Both the position numbers and the translations under genes were made by a program. DNA of 64,000 nt, from assembly GCF_023100805.1 (NCBI RefSeq), contig NZ_CP095855.1:2273001-2337000 (forward strand), read 5' to 3'. This DNA is from Chitinophaga filiformis. Its GTDB lineage: Bacteria > Bacteroidota > Bacteroidia > Chitinophagales > Chitinophagaceae. Below, in pieces: positions 50,960 through 61,144 of the stretch. Under the pieces are notes generated by a model, which did no database searches, was not told the origin of the DNA, and saw only the letters and a program-made list of their open reading frames with translations. The first letter of the stretch is position 1. Each line of letters begins with the position of its first letter.

Positions 50960-52858
50960 CTATTTGATTACCGGCAACTCTATATGAGAAGCGTGCTGAG
51001 CGTCATGGTAAATGCGGATGTCTGCCTTCCTGAAATCCTTATCGTCACAGGTATAGATATTGGTAAATACCTGCGGATTCCTGTCCACCAGCGGGAACCA
51101 GCTGCTCTGGATCTGTACCATGATCTTATGCCCTTTTTTGAAAGTATGCGCTATATCAGGCAGGCTGAAATTTACATCAGTCGGTGTGTTTGGCTTGAAT
51201 GCTTCCGGCTTTTCAAAGCTGTTGCGGTATTTACCCCTCATGATCTCGCCCCGTACCAGCATCTGGTAGCCTCCCATCGGATAGGTGGCGCTAGGCACCC
51301 TGCGGTGTTCGCTGGGAGCGTCGTTTTCATATTTGAAGTCGTTCGGAAATACATCGATCAGTTTCACAACAAAATCGGCGTCTGTACCACTGGTACTAAC
51401 TACCAGCTTTGCCAGCAATGGGCCTGCTACGGTAAGGTCCTCCGTCAGTACCGGTGTTTCAAATACAGCTACATCAGGGCGCCTGGCGGCAAAGCGCTGA
51501 TCGTCGGTCATATAGTTGATGGTACGTTCGAAGTGAACATCTTCCGTATATGGCACTGGTTTGGCGGGATCGCTTACGTATGCTGTAAAGCTGCCGGCAG
51601 AAAGTGGTTTGCTGAAGTCCAGTTTGCCATTGGCCTGCAGGTACAATGATTGCTGCCGGGTATTTGCCAGCGGCCACTGTGGTAACTTACGCCATTGGTT
51701 TTCTCCCGTAAAGAAGATGGTGGCCTCCGCAATGCTGTCGGCAGTACCTTTTCCTTTCAGGTAGTAGTTGAAGAAAGGCACTTCTATATTCTCCTGGTAC
51801 CATTTGGAGGTAGGACTGCCAAAGCGGACATTGCCCAGGGATGAACCGTTATTTACCTTGGAAGACCATTGTCCGTGGTACCAGGGGCCCATTACAATAC
51901 GGTTATTGGTTTTGCCGCTTTGTTTTTCGATCGCTTTATAGGTGTTCCATGCGCCGAAGCAATCCTCAGCATCGAATAAGCCGCCTACTTCCAGCATGGC
52001 TGGTTGTACGCTTGTAAGGTATTGCCTTACGTTACGGGCTTTCCACCAGTTGTCCAGGTCGGGATGCGCCATGATGTCTTTCCAGAAAGCGATGCTGTCG
52101 CCCATTAAACGGGTAAAGTTCTTTACAGCCCCGGTACGCAGGTAGAAGTCGTAGTTGTCTGTATTGTGGTAGTCAAAACCAGTAGGCCCTACGGTTGTAG
52201 GTTTGGGTCTTGGTTTACCGAAACTGGTATAAAAAGCAAAGGCGTCTGTGATAAAGAAGGCGCCATTGTGGTGAAAGTCGTCTCCGATGAACCAGTCGGT
52301 CACCGGCGCCTGGGGGCTCACCGCCTTTAATGCCGGGTGGCCGCTCAATGCAGCCATAGTGGAATAGAAGCCGGGATAGGAGATGCCCATCACGCCCACA
52401 TTGCCGTTGTTGTTCTCCAGGTTCTTCACCAGCCAGTCGATCGTATCGTAGGTATCGCTGGCCTCATCAATGTCCTGCTTTGCCTTTTTATTGGGATTAT
52501 AAGGCCGTACATCCACGAAGGTACCCTCGCTCATCCAGCGTCCTCTCACGTCTTGCATAACAAAGATATACCCTTCATGCAGGTAGGTATCAAAGTGACT
52601 GTTCCATAAGGGCAGGAACTTGTCTTCTCCGTATGGGGCACAGGAATAGGGCGTGCGGGACATCAGGATAGGATGTTTCTCCGATTTGTCTTTCGGCATG
52701 TAGATGGTAGTGAACAATTTTACACCATCACGCATGGGAATGTACACCTCTTTCTTGAGGTAGTTTTCACGCATCCATAAAGAATCCTGATTGAGGCCTT
52801 TCACACAGGATGTGTGGAAGATCAGGGCTGTTACTACCAGCAATAGCAATTTTCTCAT
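50960..52858 (-). CDS. CocE/NonD family hydrolase (X-Pro dipeptidyl-peptidase S15-like)
   Basis: 632-aa exported alpha/beta hydrolase. Signal sequence 1-18 ends FHTSC, so it may be a lipoprotein. Catalytic domain: PMRDGVKLFTTIYMPKD, QDVRGRWMSEG, the nucleophile Ser in GVMGISYPGFYS, and a lid. The C-terminal jelly-roll domain (about 500-630: ETPVLTEDLTVAGPLLAKLV) is typical of the CocE/NonD and glutaryl-7-ACA acylase group. Substrate could be peptides, esters or beta-lactam-like acyl compounds; not deducible. Confidence 0.9.
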   Translation of the reverse strand: MRKLLLLVVTALIFHTSCVKGLNQDSLWMRENYLKKEVYIPMRDGVKLFTTIYMPKDKSEKHPILMSRTPYSCAPYGEDKFLPLWNSHFDTYLHEGYIFVMQDVRGRWMSEGTFVDVRPYNPNKKAKQDIDEASDTYDTIDWLVKNLENNNGNVGVMGISYPGFYSTMAALSGHPALKAVSPQAPVTDWFIGDDFHHNGAFFITDAFAFYTSFGKPRPKPTTVGPTGFDYHNTDNYDFYLRTGAVKNFTRLMGDSIAFWKDIMAHPDLDNWWKARNVRQYLTSVQPAMLEVGGLFDAEDCFGAWNTYKAIEKQSGKTNNRIVMGPWYHGQWSSKVNNGSSLGNVRFGSPTSKWYQENIEVPFFNYYLKGKGTADSIAEATIFFTGENQWRKLPQWPLANTRQQSLYLQANGKLDFSKPLSAGSFTAYVSDPAKPVPYTEDVHFERTINYMTDDQRFAARRPDVAVFETPVLTEDLTVAGPLLAKLVVSTSGTDADFVVKLIDVFPNDFKYENDAPSEHRRVPSATYPMGGYQMLVRGEIMRGKYRNSFEKPEAFKPNTPTDVNFSLPDIAHTFKKGHKIMVQIQSSWFPLVDRNPQVFTNIYTCDDKDFRKADIRIYHDAQHASHIELPVIK

Positions 52859-52903
52859 AAGCGATTAATGATTTGTTTAGAGCTGAACAGTTTGTCTTGA
52901 TAA

Positions 52904-53254
52904 CTAAGATGACAGGCCTTCCCTGTCTTTTTTGGGTAATGATTTCACCACCAGGTCGTAGGAATCTTTGATCCACTCGTAGAGTAAACGGTTAGGAATA
53001 TTGGAATGTACATCTACTGTATTCCAATGTTTCTTGTTCATGTGATAGCCCGGTGTTACCCCTTCGTACCGCTCCCGTAGTTCAATAGCTATTTCGGGAT
53101 CGCACTTCAGGTTAATGGTATCAAAACTATCAACATGCGTAAGTGTGAACATCTTACCTTTTACCTTGTATACAAGCGTCTGTTCTCCGAAAGGAAACTC
53201 CTCTGTAACGCCTGGTAGTGACAAACAATATTCTCTGAATTGTTCAATATTCAT
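52904..53254 (-). CDS. MmcQ/YjbR family protein
   Basis: 116-aa protein of the YjbR-like fold (double-wing DNA-binding-like). Seen: REYCLSLPGVTEEFPFGEQT, KMFTLTHVD, LKCDPEIAIELRERYEGVTPG and HMNKKHWNTVDVHSNIPN. Function in the family is not established. Its start lies 133 bp from the gene upstream on the same strand, which ends in a terminator. Confidence 0.9.
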   Translation of the reverse strand: MNIEQFREYCLSLPGVTEEFPFGEQTLVYKVKGKMFTLTHVDSFDTINLKCDPEIAIELRERYEGVTPGYHMNKKHWNTVDVHSNIPNRLLYEWIKDSYDLVVKSLPKKDREGLSS

Positions 53255-53292
53255 AACAGTATTATGTGAGCAGAACTGAATAGGGTAAAGGT

Positions 53293-53327
53293 AAAAAAAA
53301 GAAGGCCAACCTCATAGAAGATTGGCC
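53293..53327 (-). terminator. Intrinsic terminator (minus strand)
   Basis: On the minus strand GGCCAA (53327-53322) pairs with TTGGCC (53309-53304), then TTCTTTTTTTT. It ends the transcript of the membrane-protein gene at 53388-53906. Confidence 0.7.
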
Positions 53328-53387
53328 CTGTTATAAATAGAGGTTGATAGTAGCTACATAAGCAGATATGGTTGGTTAATGATGAAT

Positions 53388-53906
53388 TTAAAGCTTGGTA
53401 ATGGCGAGTATCACCCGGGAATAGCGCCCGTATACGATCTCTACCTGCTGACCAGCTTTGAAGTCATCCAGTCTGCCGCGCATCCAGTAGAACAGGCGTT
53501 TTCTTTTCTTCACGCCTTCCTGTTGCACAATGAAGCTTGTCTGCATGTCATTGTTTCCCTGGTAGATCATTTCCAATGGCACCTGTATCTGTCCTTTCTG
53601 TAATTTGGTAAGATCTTTTTTGATCGTGTAGTAACGTACATCTGTTACCTTGATCAGCGCAAAGACCAGCACTAATACGAAAGACATCAGCCAAACCCAG
53701 AACCAGGCGTTCTTATAGGAAAATAAAGACTGATTGATTTCCTCGTCGCTAAGGCGTTTACTGAGAAAAAATTGAGGTACAAAGGCTGCGATTATCACCA
53801 GCAAAATGCCAATTCCAACGAATTTGTAAATCTGCTTTGTGTTCTTTTTTAACGCATCCTGAAGAAGAAAGATCTCTTCGGTGGACATAAAAGAGTAGTC
53901 CTGCAT
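53388..53906 (-). CDS. Hypothetical two-helix membrane protein
   Basis: 172-aa protein with two transmembrane helices, about 27-49 (FVGIGILLVIIAAFVPQFFL) and 67-87 (AWFWVWLMSFVLVLVFALI), and a C-terminal cytoplasmic domain (about 90-172) that looks like a small beta-rich domain (LIYQGN, GQQVEIVYGRYSRVILAI). No family recognised. A second Met (MSTEEIF) six codons in could be the start. Confidence 0.7.
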   Translation of the reverse strand: MQDYSFMSTEEIFLLQDALKKNTKQIYKFVGIGILLVIIAAFVPQFFLSKRLSDEEINQSLFSYKNAWFWVWLMSFVLVLVFALIKVTDVRYYTIKKDLTKLQKGQIQVPLEMIYQGNNDMQTSFIVQQEGVKKRKRLFYWMRGRLDDFKAGQQVEIVYGRYSRVILAITKL

Positions 53907-54276
53907 AATAATAATGGTTTTTCTTATATGTAATTTATATAAAATATTATTAAAATACTTATAATATTAACGGAATTGCTGTCAACTTAGTATTAGTTGG
54001 GCTTAAATAATTGGTAATCAGGAAAAGTTTTTTTATAGGGATTACCTGATATTACATAGGAAAGACAATCAGGCAGGCACAGAATTGTGTGGCAACGCAC
54101 AAAATCAGGCCCCGGGAGCTGAAAGTAATTGCAGGTTTGCGTTGAATTTTACACTGTAGTTCTCATTGTTTATTGGATGGCTGAGATTATAAATGTATGT
54201 AAATACAGCAGGAGGGTACCCCAAATGAATGTAAAAGAAAAAGGGTGTCTCATTTTTATGAGACACCCTGATAAAC
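53907..54276. other. Intergenic region, no gene seen
   Basis: 370 bp between two minus-strand genes. A very A/T-rich start (53930-53985) upstream of the membrane-protein gene probably holds its promoter. The far end holds the terminator of the TraB/GumN gene at 54242-54269. Confidence 0.6.
54242..54269 (-). terminator. Intrinsic terminator of the TraB/GumN gene
   Basis: 12-bp perfect arms AGGGTGTCTCAT/ATGAGACACCCT (54242-54253, 54258-54269), 4-nt loop, followed on the minus strand by TTTTTCTTTT. Confidence 0.92.
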
Positions 54277-57200
54277 TTAATAACCCTCATCTATCTCCAC
54301 ATAATCATCATCCTCATCCGATCCTTCAGGGGCCCGCAGAAAACTTTCATAAGCTTCGGCTGCTTCTTTGGCAAGTTGCTTTTTATCTTTCCACTTGCTT
54401 TCATCCCTTATGTAATGAATAAGTCGCGGGTTTATATTAAATTCTTTACTGCTTAATGGTTGAGGGCCGTTCAATATATATTTCCAGTTCCTGCTTTCTC
54501 CAATTTTAACGCGATATAATATAAGCCATTGTGCGGGCAGCTTTTCATGCTGCACTCTTACACGGGTAACTTCTTCAATGTTAATAGCCTCCCTTGCGTA
54601 GCCTTCAGCCAGGTAGTTGCTCAGATAACAATGTCCTATCAGCTCCTGACTAAGCAGATGGCGGATGGAAGATAACTGCCTGTTTTCATCCAATGCTGTA
54701 ATAAAAGCATATCCCTCTTCTTTATCAGCGAGAATGCTCTGGAGTATTTTATCGTCGACAGATAGACCATGACCGATCAATCCACGTGCTCCCAGGGCGC
54801 GTAAAGACATAATAGTATCAGTCAGTAATTGCTTAAATATAGTTTCTGCTGCAGCTGGCATATTGGGTAGCGCAAGTATCCGGCCGGTAGTAAGCAGCCT
54901 GTATTCCCATACCGGAAGCCTGTCTTCTTTCGTATCAGATCGTTTTTTAAACTGGTATTCAAATAACTGGCTTAGCCGGGGAATAAGCCGGTTCAGGCCA
55001 TATTGTGTGATGTGTGGTGAAAGCCATATGGAGTCGCGGTACGTATAGCCTGCAAAGAATTGAAGGAAACTACGGGACTTCTCAGCAGTAGCGATCATCG
55101 CAGGCATGTATTGTAAATACAAGCTATTATGCAGGAGATAAGATGAAAAAATCATGATATCATCGGTATTGTCTTCCGGTATTTCAGGGGCAAGGCGCAG
55201 AACTGTACGAATAGCGGAATCCATCGGAAGCCCGCTCAGGAAGTATATTATACCAATGCGTTGTGAGGCGTCTGTGGTCTCTGAAAAGAGTCGTTCAGCA
55301 GCATGTACTACGGCATTGTCTGCGATGGGCCCGAGTGATAACAGCAGTTGGGATTTTACATTTTCTCCGGCTGTATCCGCAGGGAAAGACATATTCAGTG
55401 CATTTATGATCAGCTCTTTATCAGTACTGTCAGGCGCTATATTTTGAAAATAATCACTTGCATTCCTGAAAACCGACGCATCCTTGCTTTGCAGATCTTT
55501 AAGCAGCACCGGTAACTTCTTTTGCGTTAACCTCAGCGTGTCAGCTTTACTGCCGTTGCCAGGCTCGAATGCAGTGAGAAATTGTGCCCCATATCCTTTT
55601 GATATTATCTCTTCGGGGAGTATGGCCGACAACCGGTAAATGGTGTGACCTGCCACCAATGCTTTCCGGTAACAACGCAAGCCCGTATGACGTAGTTTCA
55701 GTTCCGTAGTATAAACAGGTTGCCCTTCCCACATCGTTTTTTGCTGACTGACTATACTAAATATGGAGTCTGCCGGATGTATAAAATCGTTCACCAGGCT
55801 ATCCGGTTCATTGCAGTAGTATCGGTTGTACTTATATACTTCTGCAGTATAGGTTGCATAAGACATCGTATCAACAGCTGCATAGGAATAAGTTTGAACC
55901 TCGGATGATGCATCCTGACCACGGCGGATAATTGCATCAAAAGTTGTTGGTCCTGCTATAGTAAAACTGCTGTCGGCCGGCGTAAAACGAACGACTGGCG
56001 CCTGCGCCTGCAGCGGATGTATTTGAAATCCATTCAGGAAACGTTGCCAATAAAGACTATCCGCACGTGTACTGTCATAAACAGTCAGCAGGGCATATGC
56101 AAGATTTCCCCTCGGTATGAAATGTAACCTGGATATAAAACCGTTGGTATGACGGAAGCGCAACTGGTATAATGGTAAGCCATTACGTTCGCTGACTGTA
56201 GAATCGATCAGTTGTAAGGTACTGTCTTCTTTAAGTAATGTCAGACGTACACCGGCCAATAGTGTCTCATCGCTGTTGTTAAAATAACCGCCCTTCATTT
56301 TGTCAATACGCAACATGTAAGAGATGCCATTGACGTCGTCTATACCGGAATATGCTTCTACGGGACGTATTGTTAAGCTGTTATTAACATGATTGATATC
56401 TGATGGTAAAATTGCAGAGAATCCCAATTGTGGGCGAGAGAGCGTATCATAGGTAAGCACCGGGCGCACAATGTCGTAAAAACGTACGGATTTGAAGAAC
56501 TCCTTTCTGCCAACGCTGTCCTCATCCGTAGCGCCGTACATAAACACAAAGGTCCTGTGATTACGAATAAAAACGCGTATATAAAAGGGTATGTCGTTCT
56601 GCAGCATAGTGGCCTCCATACCGTCCACACCACGGTGCGTAACAGGATATGACTTTTGCAGCGTAGCATTACCCCGGCCAGCCATATTGTTGATAATAGC
56701 ATTCGCCATTTGCTGGTTGTCCGTTCCCATCTGCGGAACGTCCAGGCAAAAGGCAAACCCGGTTTGTGCTTCGCTGTTGCCTACATACATTTTACGGTTA
56801 GAGTTGGGAATGGGGTAGGTGATGGGCATTCCCGGAAGTGCAACGCTGTAGCCCTCCGCTATTTTATTCAACAGATATCCCTGTATGCTGTCCAGTTGTT
56901 GCCGGTCCTTTTTCGCCTGACCGGTAAAAGTAGCCTGTACAGGGGTCACTGTAAATCCTTTAGCCCTGAGTAATGAGATAATCCCCTTTTCTCCGGGTAG
57001 ATGCGCTGCACCTACCGCTGCGAAAACACTACTTTTATTTGCCAGGACAGCAAGGTTGCCTGCCATTTCAACGTTACGTACACTAAGCCCCGGCCCATCG
57101 TCAATACTGTCATAGTCTTTGATCAGCGTGGCAATGCTCTGCAGGTTCGCTTCGTAATAGAGATTTACCAATGAGTCGAGAACAGATATCCGTTCTTTAA

Positions 57201-57912
57201 AAATAGTACCAGGCTGGGTCTTTTCATCATTCTCCAACTCATAATAACCCAGGTTCTCCAGGAAAGCTTCTTTCTGCATCTTCGATGTTTCAGTACCCAA
57301 AAGGTGTAACTGGTTCTGCATTTTTTCCAGGCTATGTATGGGTTTTCCGAGCAGTATTGCTTTTTGATGTAACCATCCGTCAAGGAATATATTCTCTGCT
57401 TTTAAATTGCGGCCTGCCCTCTTGCTAAGTGCCTCTTCTTCATCAAGCAGGAGTGCTTCCAGGATCCATAAACGTTTCATCTGTAAATGGTCTATTGGCC
57501 CTCCCGTCTTCCTGATCACCATGCTGTCCACGTAACGGTATTCTTTTGCGGTCAGTATCCGGCGCATATAGTTAACCGTATCTGACATGATCCCATCGGG
57601 AGAGAATATATAAGACATGATAGAGTCCATATCGACCTCGGTGGCAAAAGAGCTGGTATTGCGTAAGGCAACGAGTACAGAATCACTGAAGTCGAATACC
57701 CTTTTATCTGCCAGGTGCATTGTGCCGAATAAATAGGAGGGAGAAGGCATACCCGGGCCATCAATGCGCCAGAGAAGTTCGTAATTTGATCTGTTAATAC
57801 GCTGGGCGTGTAATGCCGTTGTTGGTATCAGCAGGATTAACAGCATGGCAAATAATATAGGGGGAAAACGCCGGGTTTTGCTTTTCCGGCGATCGTCATA
57901 GGCATAGAACAT
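54277..57912 (-). CDS. Large TraB/GumN-domain protein
   Basis: 1211-aa exported protein. A signal peptide or anchor (about 18-37: PILFAMLLILLIPTTALHAQ) follows a charged N tail. Residues about 45-310 are a TraB/GumN domain: YELLWRIDGPGMPSPSYLFG and TMHLADKRVF at the start, SVFAAVGAAHLPGEKGIISLLRAKGF near its end, with the paired His/Glu residues expected of the Tiki/TraB metalloprotease-like fold. The other 900 residues are unusual: beta-rich domains, then a helical repeat-like stretch (about 800-1130: ALGARGLIGHGLS, LLSLGPIADNAVVHAAERLF) suggesting HEAT-type repeats. Acidic tail EGSDEDDDYVEIDEGY. Most family members are about 300 aa. Function unknown. Confidence 0.8.
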   Translation of the reverse strand: MFYAYDDRRKSKTRRFPPILFAMLLILLIPTTALHAQRINRSNYELLWRIDGPGMPSPSYLFGTMHLADKRVFDFSDSVLVALRNTSSFATEVDMDSIMSYIFSPDGIMSDTVNYMRRILTAKEYRYVDSMVIRKTGGPIDHLQMKRLWILEALLLDEEEALSKRAGRNLKAENIFLDGWLHQKAILLGKPIHSLEKMQNQLHLLGTETSKMQKEAFLENLGYYELENDEKTQPGTIFKERISVLDSLVNLYYEANLQSIATLIKDYDSIDDGPGLSVRNVEMAGNLAVLANKSSVFAAVGAAHLPGEKGIISLLRAKGFTVTPVQATFTGQAKKDRQQLDSIQGYLLNKIAEGYSVALPGMPITYPIPNSNRKMYVGNSEAQTGFAFCLDVPQMGTDNQQMANAIINNMAGRGNATLQKSYPVTHRGVDGMEATMLQNDIPFYIRVFIRNHRTFVFMYGATDEDSVGRKEFFKSVRFYDIVRPVLTYDTLSRPQLGFSAILPSDINHVNNSLTIRPVEAYSGIDDVNGISYMLRIDKMKGGYFNNSDETLLAGVRLTLLKEDSTLQLIDSTVSERNGLPLYQLRFRHTNGFISRLHFIPRGNLAYALLTVYDSTRADSLYWQRFLNGFQIHPLQAQAPVVRFTPADSSFTIAGPTTFDAIIRRGQDASSEVQTYSYAAVDTMSYATYTAEVYKYNRYYCNEPDSLVNDFIHPADSIFSIVSQQKTMWEGQPVYTTELKLRHTGLRCYRKALVAGHTIYRLSAILPEEIISKGYGAQFLTAFEPGNGSKADTLRLTQKKLPVLLKDLQSKDASVFRNASDYFQNIAPDSTDKELIINALNMSFPADTAGENVKSQLLLSLGPIADNAVVHAAERLFSETTDASQRIGIIYFLSGLPMDSAIRTVLRLAPEIPEDNTDDIMIFSSYLLHNSLYLQYMPAMIATAEKSRSFLQFFAGYTYRDSIWLSPHITQYGLNRLIPRLSQLFEYQFKKRSDTKEDRLPVWEYRLLTTGRILALPNMPAAAETIFKQLLTDTIMSLRALGARGLIGHGLSVDDKILQSILADKEEGYAFITALDENRQLSSIRHLLSQELIGHCYLSNYLAEGYAREAINIEEVTRVRVQHEKLPAQWLILYRVKIGESRNWKYILNGPQPLSSKEFNINPRLIHYIRDESKWKDKKQLAKEAAEAYESFLRAPEGSDEDDDYVEIDEGY

Positions 57913-57953
57913 ATTAGTAAAAATACTAAAATTACCGTTCCCCGGGTATAAAA

Positions 57954-57983
57954 AAGCGGCGATATCTCAGGATACCGCCGCTT
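57954..57983 (-). terminator. Intrinsic terminator of gcvP
   Basis: 13-bp arms AAGCGGCGATATC/GATACCGCCGCTT (57954-57966, 57971-57983; one G-U), 4-nt loop, then on the minus strand TTTTTTATA. A second small stem (GCCCTGT/ACAGGGC, about 57993-58010) sits between it and the gcvP stop. Confidence 0.88.
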
Positions 57984-58038
57984 GTATTGTACGCCCTGTT
58001 TATACAGGGCTTTATCTTTCAGTGCTCAAATTCTGTTA

Positions 58039-60909
58039 TTATGCTTCAGCTTCTGCATAAGCGCTTACCGGCTCACAGGTGCAGATAAGGTTACGGTCTC
58101 CGTGGGTGTTGTTCACACGGCTGATGGAAGGCCAGAACTTATTCAGTTTCACATATTCCAGCGGATACGCTGCCTGCTGACGGCTGTAAGGACGTGTCCA
58201 TTCATCGGCAGTTACTGTGAACTGTGTATGCGGCGCGTGTTTCAGCACGTTTTGCTGCTTGTCGGCAGTACCGTTTTCGATCGCTGCGATCTCTTCACGG
58301 ATAGCCAGCAGTGCATCGCAGAAGCGATCCAGCTCACCTTTATCTTCACTTTCAGTAGGTTCGATCATGATGGTGCCAGGTACCGGGAAGCTCATGGTTG
58401 GTGCATGGAAACCATAGTCCATCAGGCGTTTTGCTACGTCTTCCGCTTCTACACCGGCAGAAGCTTTGAATGGACGCAGGTCAACGATGAATTCATGTGC
58501 ACAGGTACCATTAATGCCATTGTACAGGATATCGTATGCTTTTTCCAGGCGCGCCTTCATGTAGTTGGCATTCAGGATCGCGAACTGAGACGCCTTTTTC
58601 AGACCCTCAGCGCCCAGCAGGCGGATATATGCATAAGAGATCAGCAGGATGCTGGCAGAACCATATGGTGCTGCAGATACTGCATGAGCATGTGTTTTGG
58701 TGTCAAGACTTACGTGACCTGGCAGGAATGGAGCCAGGTGTTTTGCCACGCAGATAGGGCCCATGCCAGGACCACCACCACCGTGAGGGATAGCGAAGGT
58801 CTTGTGGAGGTTCAGGTGACAAACGTCAGCACCGATAAGGCCGGGAGCGGTCAGGCCCACCTGGGCATTCATATTGGCGCCATCCATATATACCTGTCCG
58901 CCGTGTTCGTGAACAGTATTACAGATTTCTTTTACGCTTTCTTCATATACACCGTAGGTAGAAGGATATGTGATCATGATACCTGCCAGGTTCTCTGCAT
59001 ATTGTGCAGCTTTAGCTTTCAGGTCGGCTACGTCGATGTAACCGTTTTCCAGTGCTTTCACCACTACCACCTTGAAGCCCGCCATTACAGCAGAAGCAGG
59101 ATTGGTGCCGTGTGCAGAGATCGGGATCAGCATCACATTACGATGACCTTCACCTCTGCTTTCATGCCAGGCGCGTATTACCAGCAAACCAGCGTATTCA
59201 CCCTGGGCGCCGCTGTTAGGCTGAAGGCTGCAGGCATCAAAAGCAGTTATTTTACACAGGTAGTCGCTCAGTTCATCTACGATCTGCTGATATCCGCCGG
59301 TCTGGGACTTAGGTGCAAATGGGTGCATCTTGCTCCAGTGGTTCCAGCTCAATGGGATCATTTCAGTGGCTGCGTTCAGCTTCATAGTGCAGCTACCCAG
59401 TGATATCATGGACGTGTTCAGGGACAGATCTTTATTTTCCAGCAGCTTCAGGTAACGCATCATCTCAGACTCGCTGTGATGTGTGTTAAATACCGGGTGT
59501 TGCAGATAAGGAGAGGTTCTTTCCAGTCCTGCAGGAATGCTGGTGGCTTTCAGTTCTGCGCTGTTGCTGGTCAGCTTACCGGCTTCGAAAATGCCGAGTA
59601 TATCGTTCACATCCTGGATGGTTACGGTTTCATCGAGGGAGATGATCACACGGCCAGCTTCAGGATAGAAGAAGTTGATGCCGATTGCTTCCGCTTTATG
59701 TTTGATAGCGGCGCTGTTGCTTATCTGTACTTCGATGGTATCGAAGAAGAAGTTAGCAGCCAGTTCCAGGCCTTTAGCCCTCAGTTTTTCAGCGAGTGCA
59801 TTAGCCAGGATTGCCACACGGGTAGCGATGTTCTTCAGGCCTTTAGGTCCATGATAAACAGCGTACATAGCGGCCATGTTAGCCAGCAGCGCCTGTGCTG
59901 TACAGATATTGGAAGTAGCTTTTTCACGTTTGATGTGCTGCTCGCGGGTTTGCAATGCCATGCGCAATGCACGGTTGCCCTGTGCATCGATGCTTACGCC
60001 GATGATGCGGCCGGGGATCGCACGTTTAAATTCGTCCTTTACTGCAAAGAATGCTGCGTGTGGACCACCGAACCCTAACGGTACGCCGAAACGTTGTGCA
60101 GAACCTAAAGCTGCATCAGCGCCCAGTTCGCCGGGGGAAGTCAGCAGTGTAAGCGCCAGCAGATCAGTAGCCATTGCTACGTATGCGCCTGCTGCGTGTA
60201 CTTTATCAACAAAGCTGCGGTAATCTTCCACACTGCCGATGCTGTTAGGATACTGTATCAATGCGCCGAAGTATGTTTCGTCGATAGTGGCAGTATTGTA
60301 ATTGCCAACTACCACTTCGATGTTCAGCGGTGTAGCACGGGTGTATATAACGTCGATGGTTTGCGGGAATGTGCTGGCGTCCACAAAGAACTTCGGACGG
60401 CTCAGGTGATCATGATCTTTATTCAGCGCACTGAAGAACATGGCCATAGCTTCAGCAGCAGCACTGGCTTCATCCAGCAGGGAAGCATTGGCAATAGGAA
60501 GACCTGTCAGATCGCTGACCATGGTCTGGAAGTTCAGCAGGCTTTCCAGGCGGCCCTGTGCAATCTCGGCCTGGTAGGGAGTGTACTGGGTGTACCATCC
60601 CGGATTTTCAAACACATTACGCAAAATCACGCTTGGAGTGATGGTGTCGTAATATCCCTGCCCGATATAATTGCGGAATACATGATTTTTTAATGATACA
60701 TCTTTCAGATGGCGCAGGTAATCACTCTCACTCATTGCTGCCGGAACCGCCAGCGGCTGCTGCATGCGGATAGTGCCGGGTACTGTTTTGCTTATCAGCT
60801 CTTCCAGTGAAGATACACCGATAGTATCCAGCATCTGATTGGTCTCAGCTTCGTTTGGCCCGATATGACGGCCAACAAATTCAGTTTGTTGTATATCAAA
60901 AAGATTCAT
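58039..60909 (-). CDS. gcvP: Glycine dehydrogenase (decarboxylating), P-protein
   Basis: PLP enzyme of the glycine cleavage system; decarboxylates glycine and passes the aminomethyl group to the lipoyl arm of the H-protein. 956 aa, the fused P-protein form. Seen: [10 protein letters not shown] near the N terminus, [29 protein letters not shown], the PLP lysine in [36 protein letters not shown], and C-terminal [14 protein letters not shown]. Start at [11 protein letters not shown] (60909); the open frame reaches 60972 but a TAGCTTTG box at 60942-60949 excludes those codons. Confidence 0.97.
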   Translation of the reverse strand: MNLFDIQQTEFVGRHIGPNEAETNQMLDTIGVSSLEELISKTVPGTIRMQQPLAVPAAMSESDYLRHLKDVSLKNHVFRNYIGQGYYDTITPSVILRNVFENPGWYTQYTPYQAEIAQGRLESLLNFQTMVSDLTGLPIANASLLDEASAAAEAMAMFFSALNKDHDHLSRPKFFVDASTFPQTIDVIYTRATPLNIEVVVGNYNTATIDETYFGALIQYPNSIGSVEDYRSFVDKVHAAGAYVAMATDLLALTLLTSPGELGADAALGSAQRFGVPLGFGGPHAAFFAVKDEFKRAIPGRIIGVSIDAQGNRALRMALQTREQHIKREKATSNICTAQALLANMAAMYAVYHGPKGLKNIATRVAILANALAEKLRAKGLELAANFFFDTIEVQISNSAAIKHKAEAIGINFFYPEAGRVIISLDETVTIQDVNDILGIFEAGKLTSNSAELKATSIPAGLERTSPYLQHPVFNTHHSESEMMRYLKLLENKDLSLNTSMISLGSCTMKLNAATEMIPLSWNHWSKMHPFAPKSQTGGYQQIVDELSDYLCKITAFDACSLQPNSGAQGEYAGLLVIRAWHESRGEGHRNVMLIPISAHGTNPASAVMAGFKVVVVKALENGYIDVADLKAKAAQYAENLAGIMITYPSTYGVYEESVKEICNTVHEHGGQVYMDGANMNAQVGLTAPGLIGADVCHLNLHKTFAIPHGGGGPGMGPICVAKHLAPFLPGHVSLDTKTHAHAVSAAPYGSASILLISYAYIRLLGAEGLKKASQFAILNANYMKARLEKAYDILYNGINGTCAHEFIVDLRPFKASAGVEAEDVAKRLMDYGFHAPTMSFPVPGTIMIEPTESEDKGELDRFCDALLAIREEIAAIENGTADKQQNVLKHAPHTQFTVTADEWTRPYSRQQAAYPLEYVKLNKFWPSISRVNNTHGDRNLICTCEPVSAYAEAEA

Positions 60910-60941
60910 GATGTAAAGCAGGTCTGTTAGAAAAGAATGTG

Positions 60942-60949
60942 CAAAGCTA
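60942..60949 (-). promoter_or_regulatory. -7 element of gcvP promoter
   Basis: TAGCTTTG on the minus strand fits TAnnTTTG, 32 nt upstream of the gcvP ATG at 60909. Confidence 0.6.
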
Positions 60950-61129
60950 TAACGTTTTTTAGCAATGGCCAAACCAGTGCAGTCGTTGGAGAAATTGCGG
61001 TGATAAATGCCTGAAGTAAATCCGGGTAATTGTCATGAACTTGTAATGTGATGACAGGGGGAATTGCCTGTGTTCCATCGCTTTCCGGCAGATGACCTTC
61101 TCTTCCTCCGCCAGCTATTGCTTAATCAC

Positions 61130-61137
61130 TATCTTTG
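61130..61137 (+). promoter_or_regulatory. -7 element of the YkgJ-type gene
   Basis: TATCTTTG fits TAnnTTTG and ends 7 nt before the ATG at 61145, again leaving almost no leader. Confidence 0.6.
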
Positions 61138-61144
61138 CAGTCCA

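Noticed and set aside
57982..59403. 473-codon plus-strand ORF antisense to gcvP
   Set aside because: Lies entirely opposite the well-supported gcvP coding sequence. The translation is Cys/His/Phe-rich with no domain, as expected for a mirror frame.
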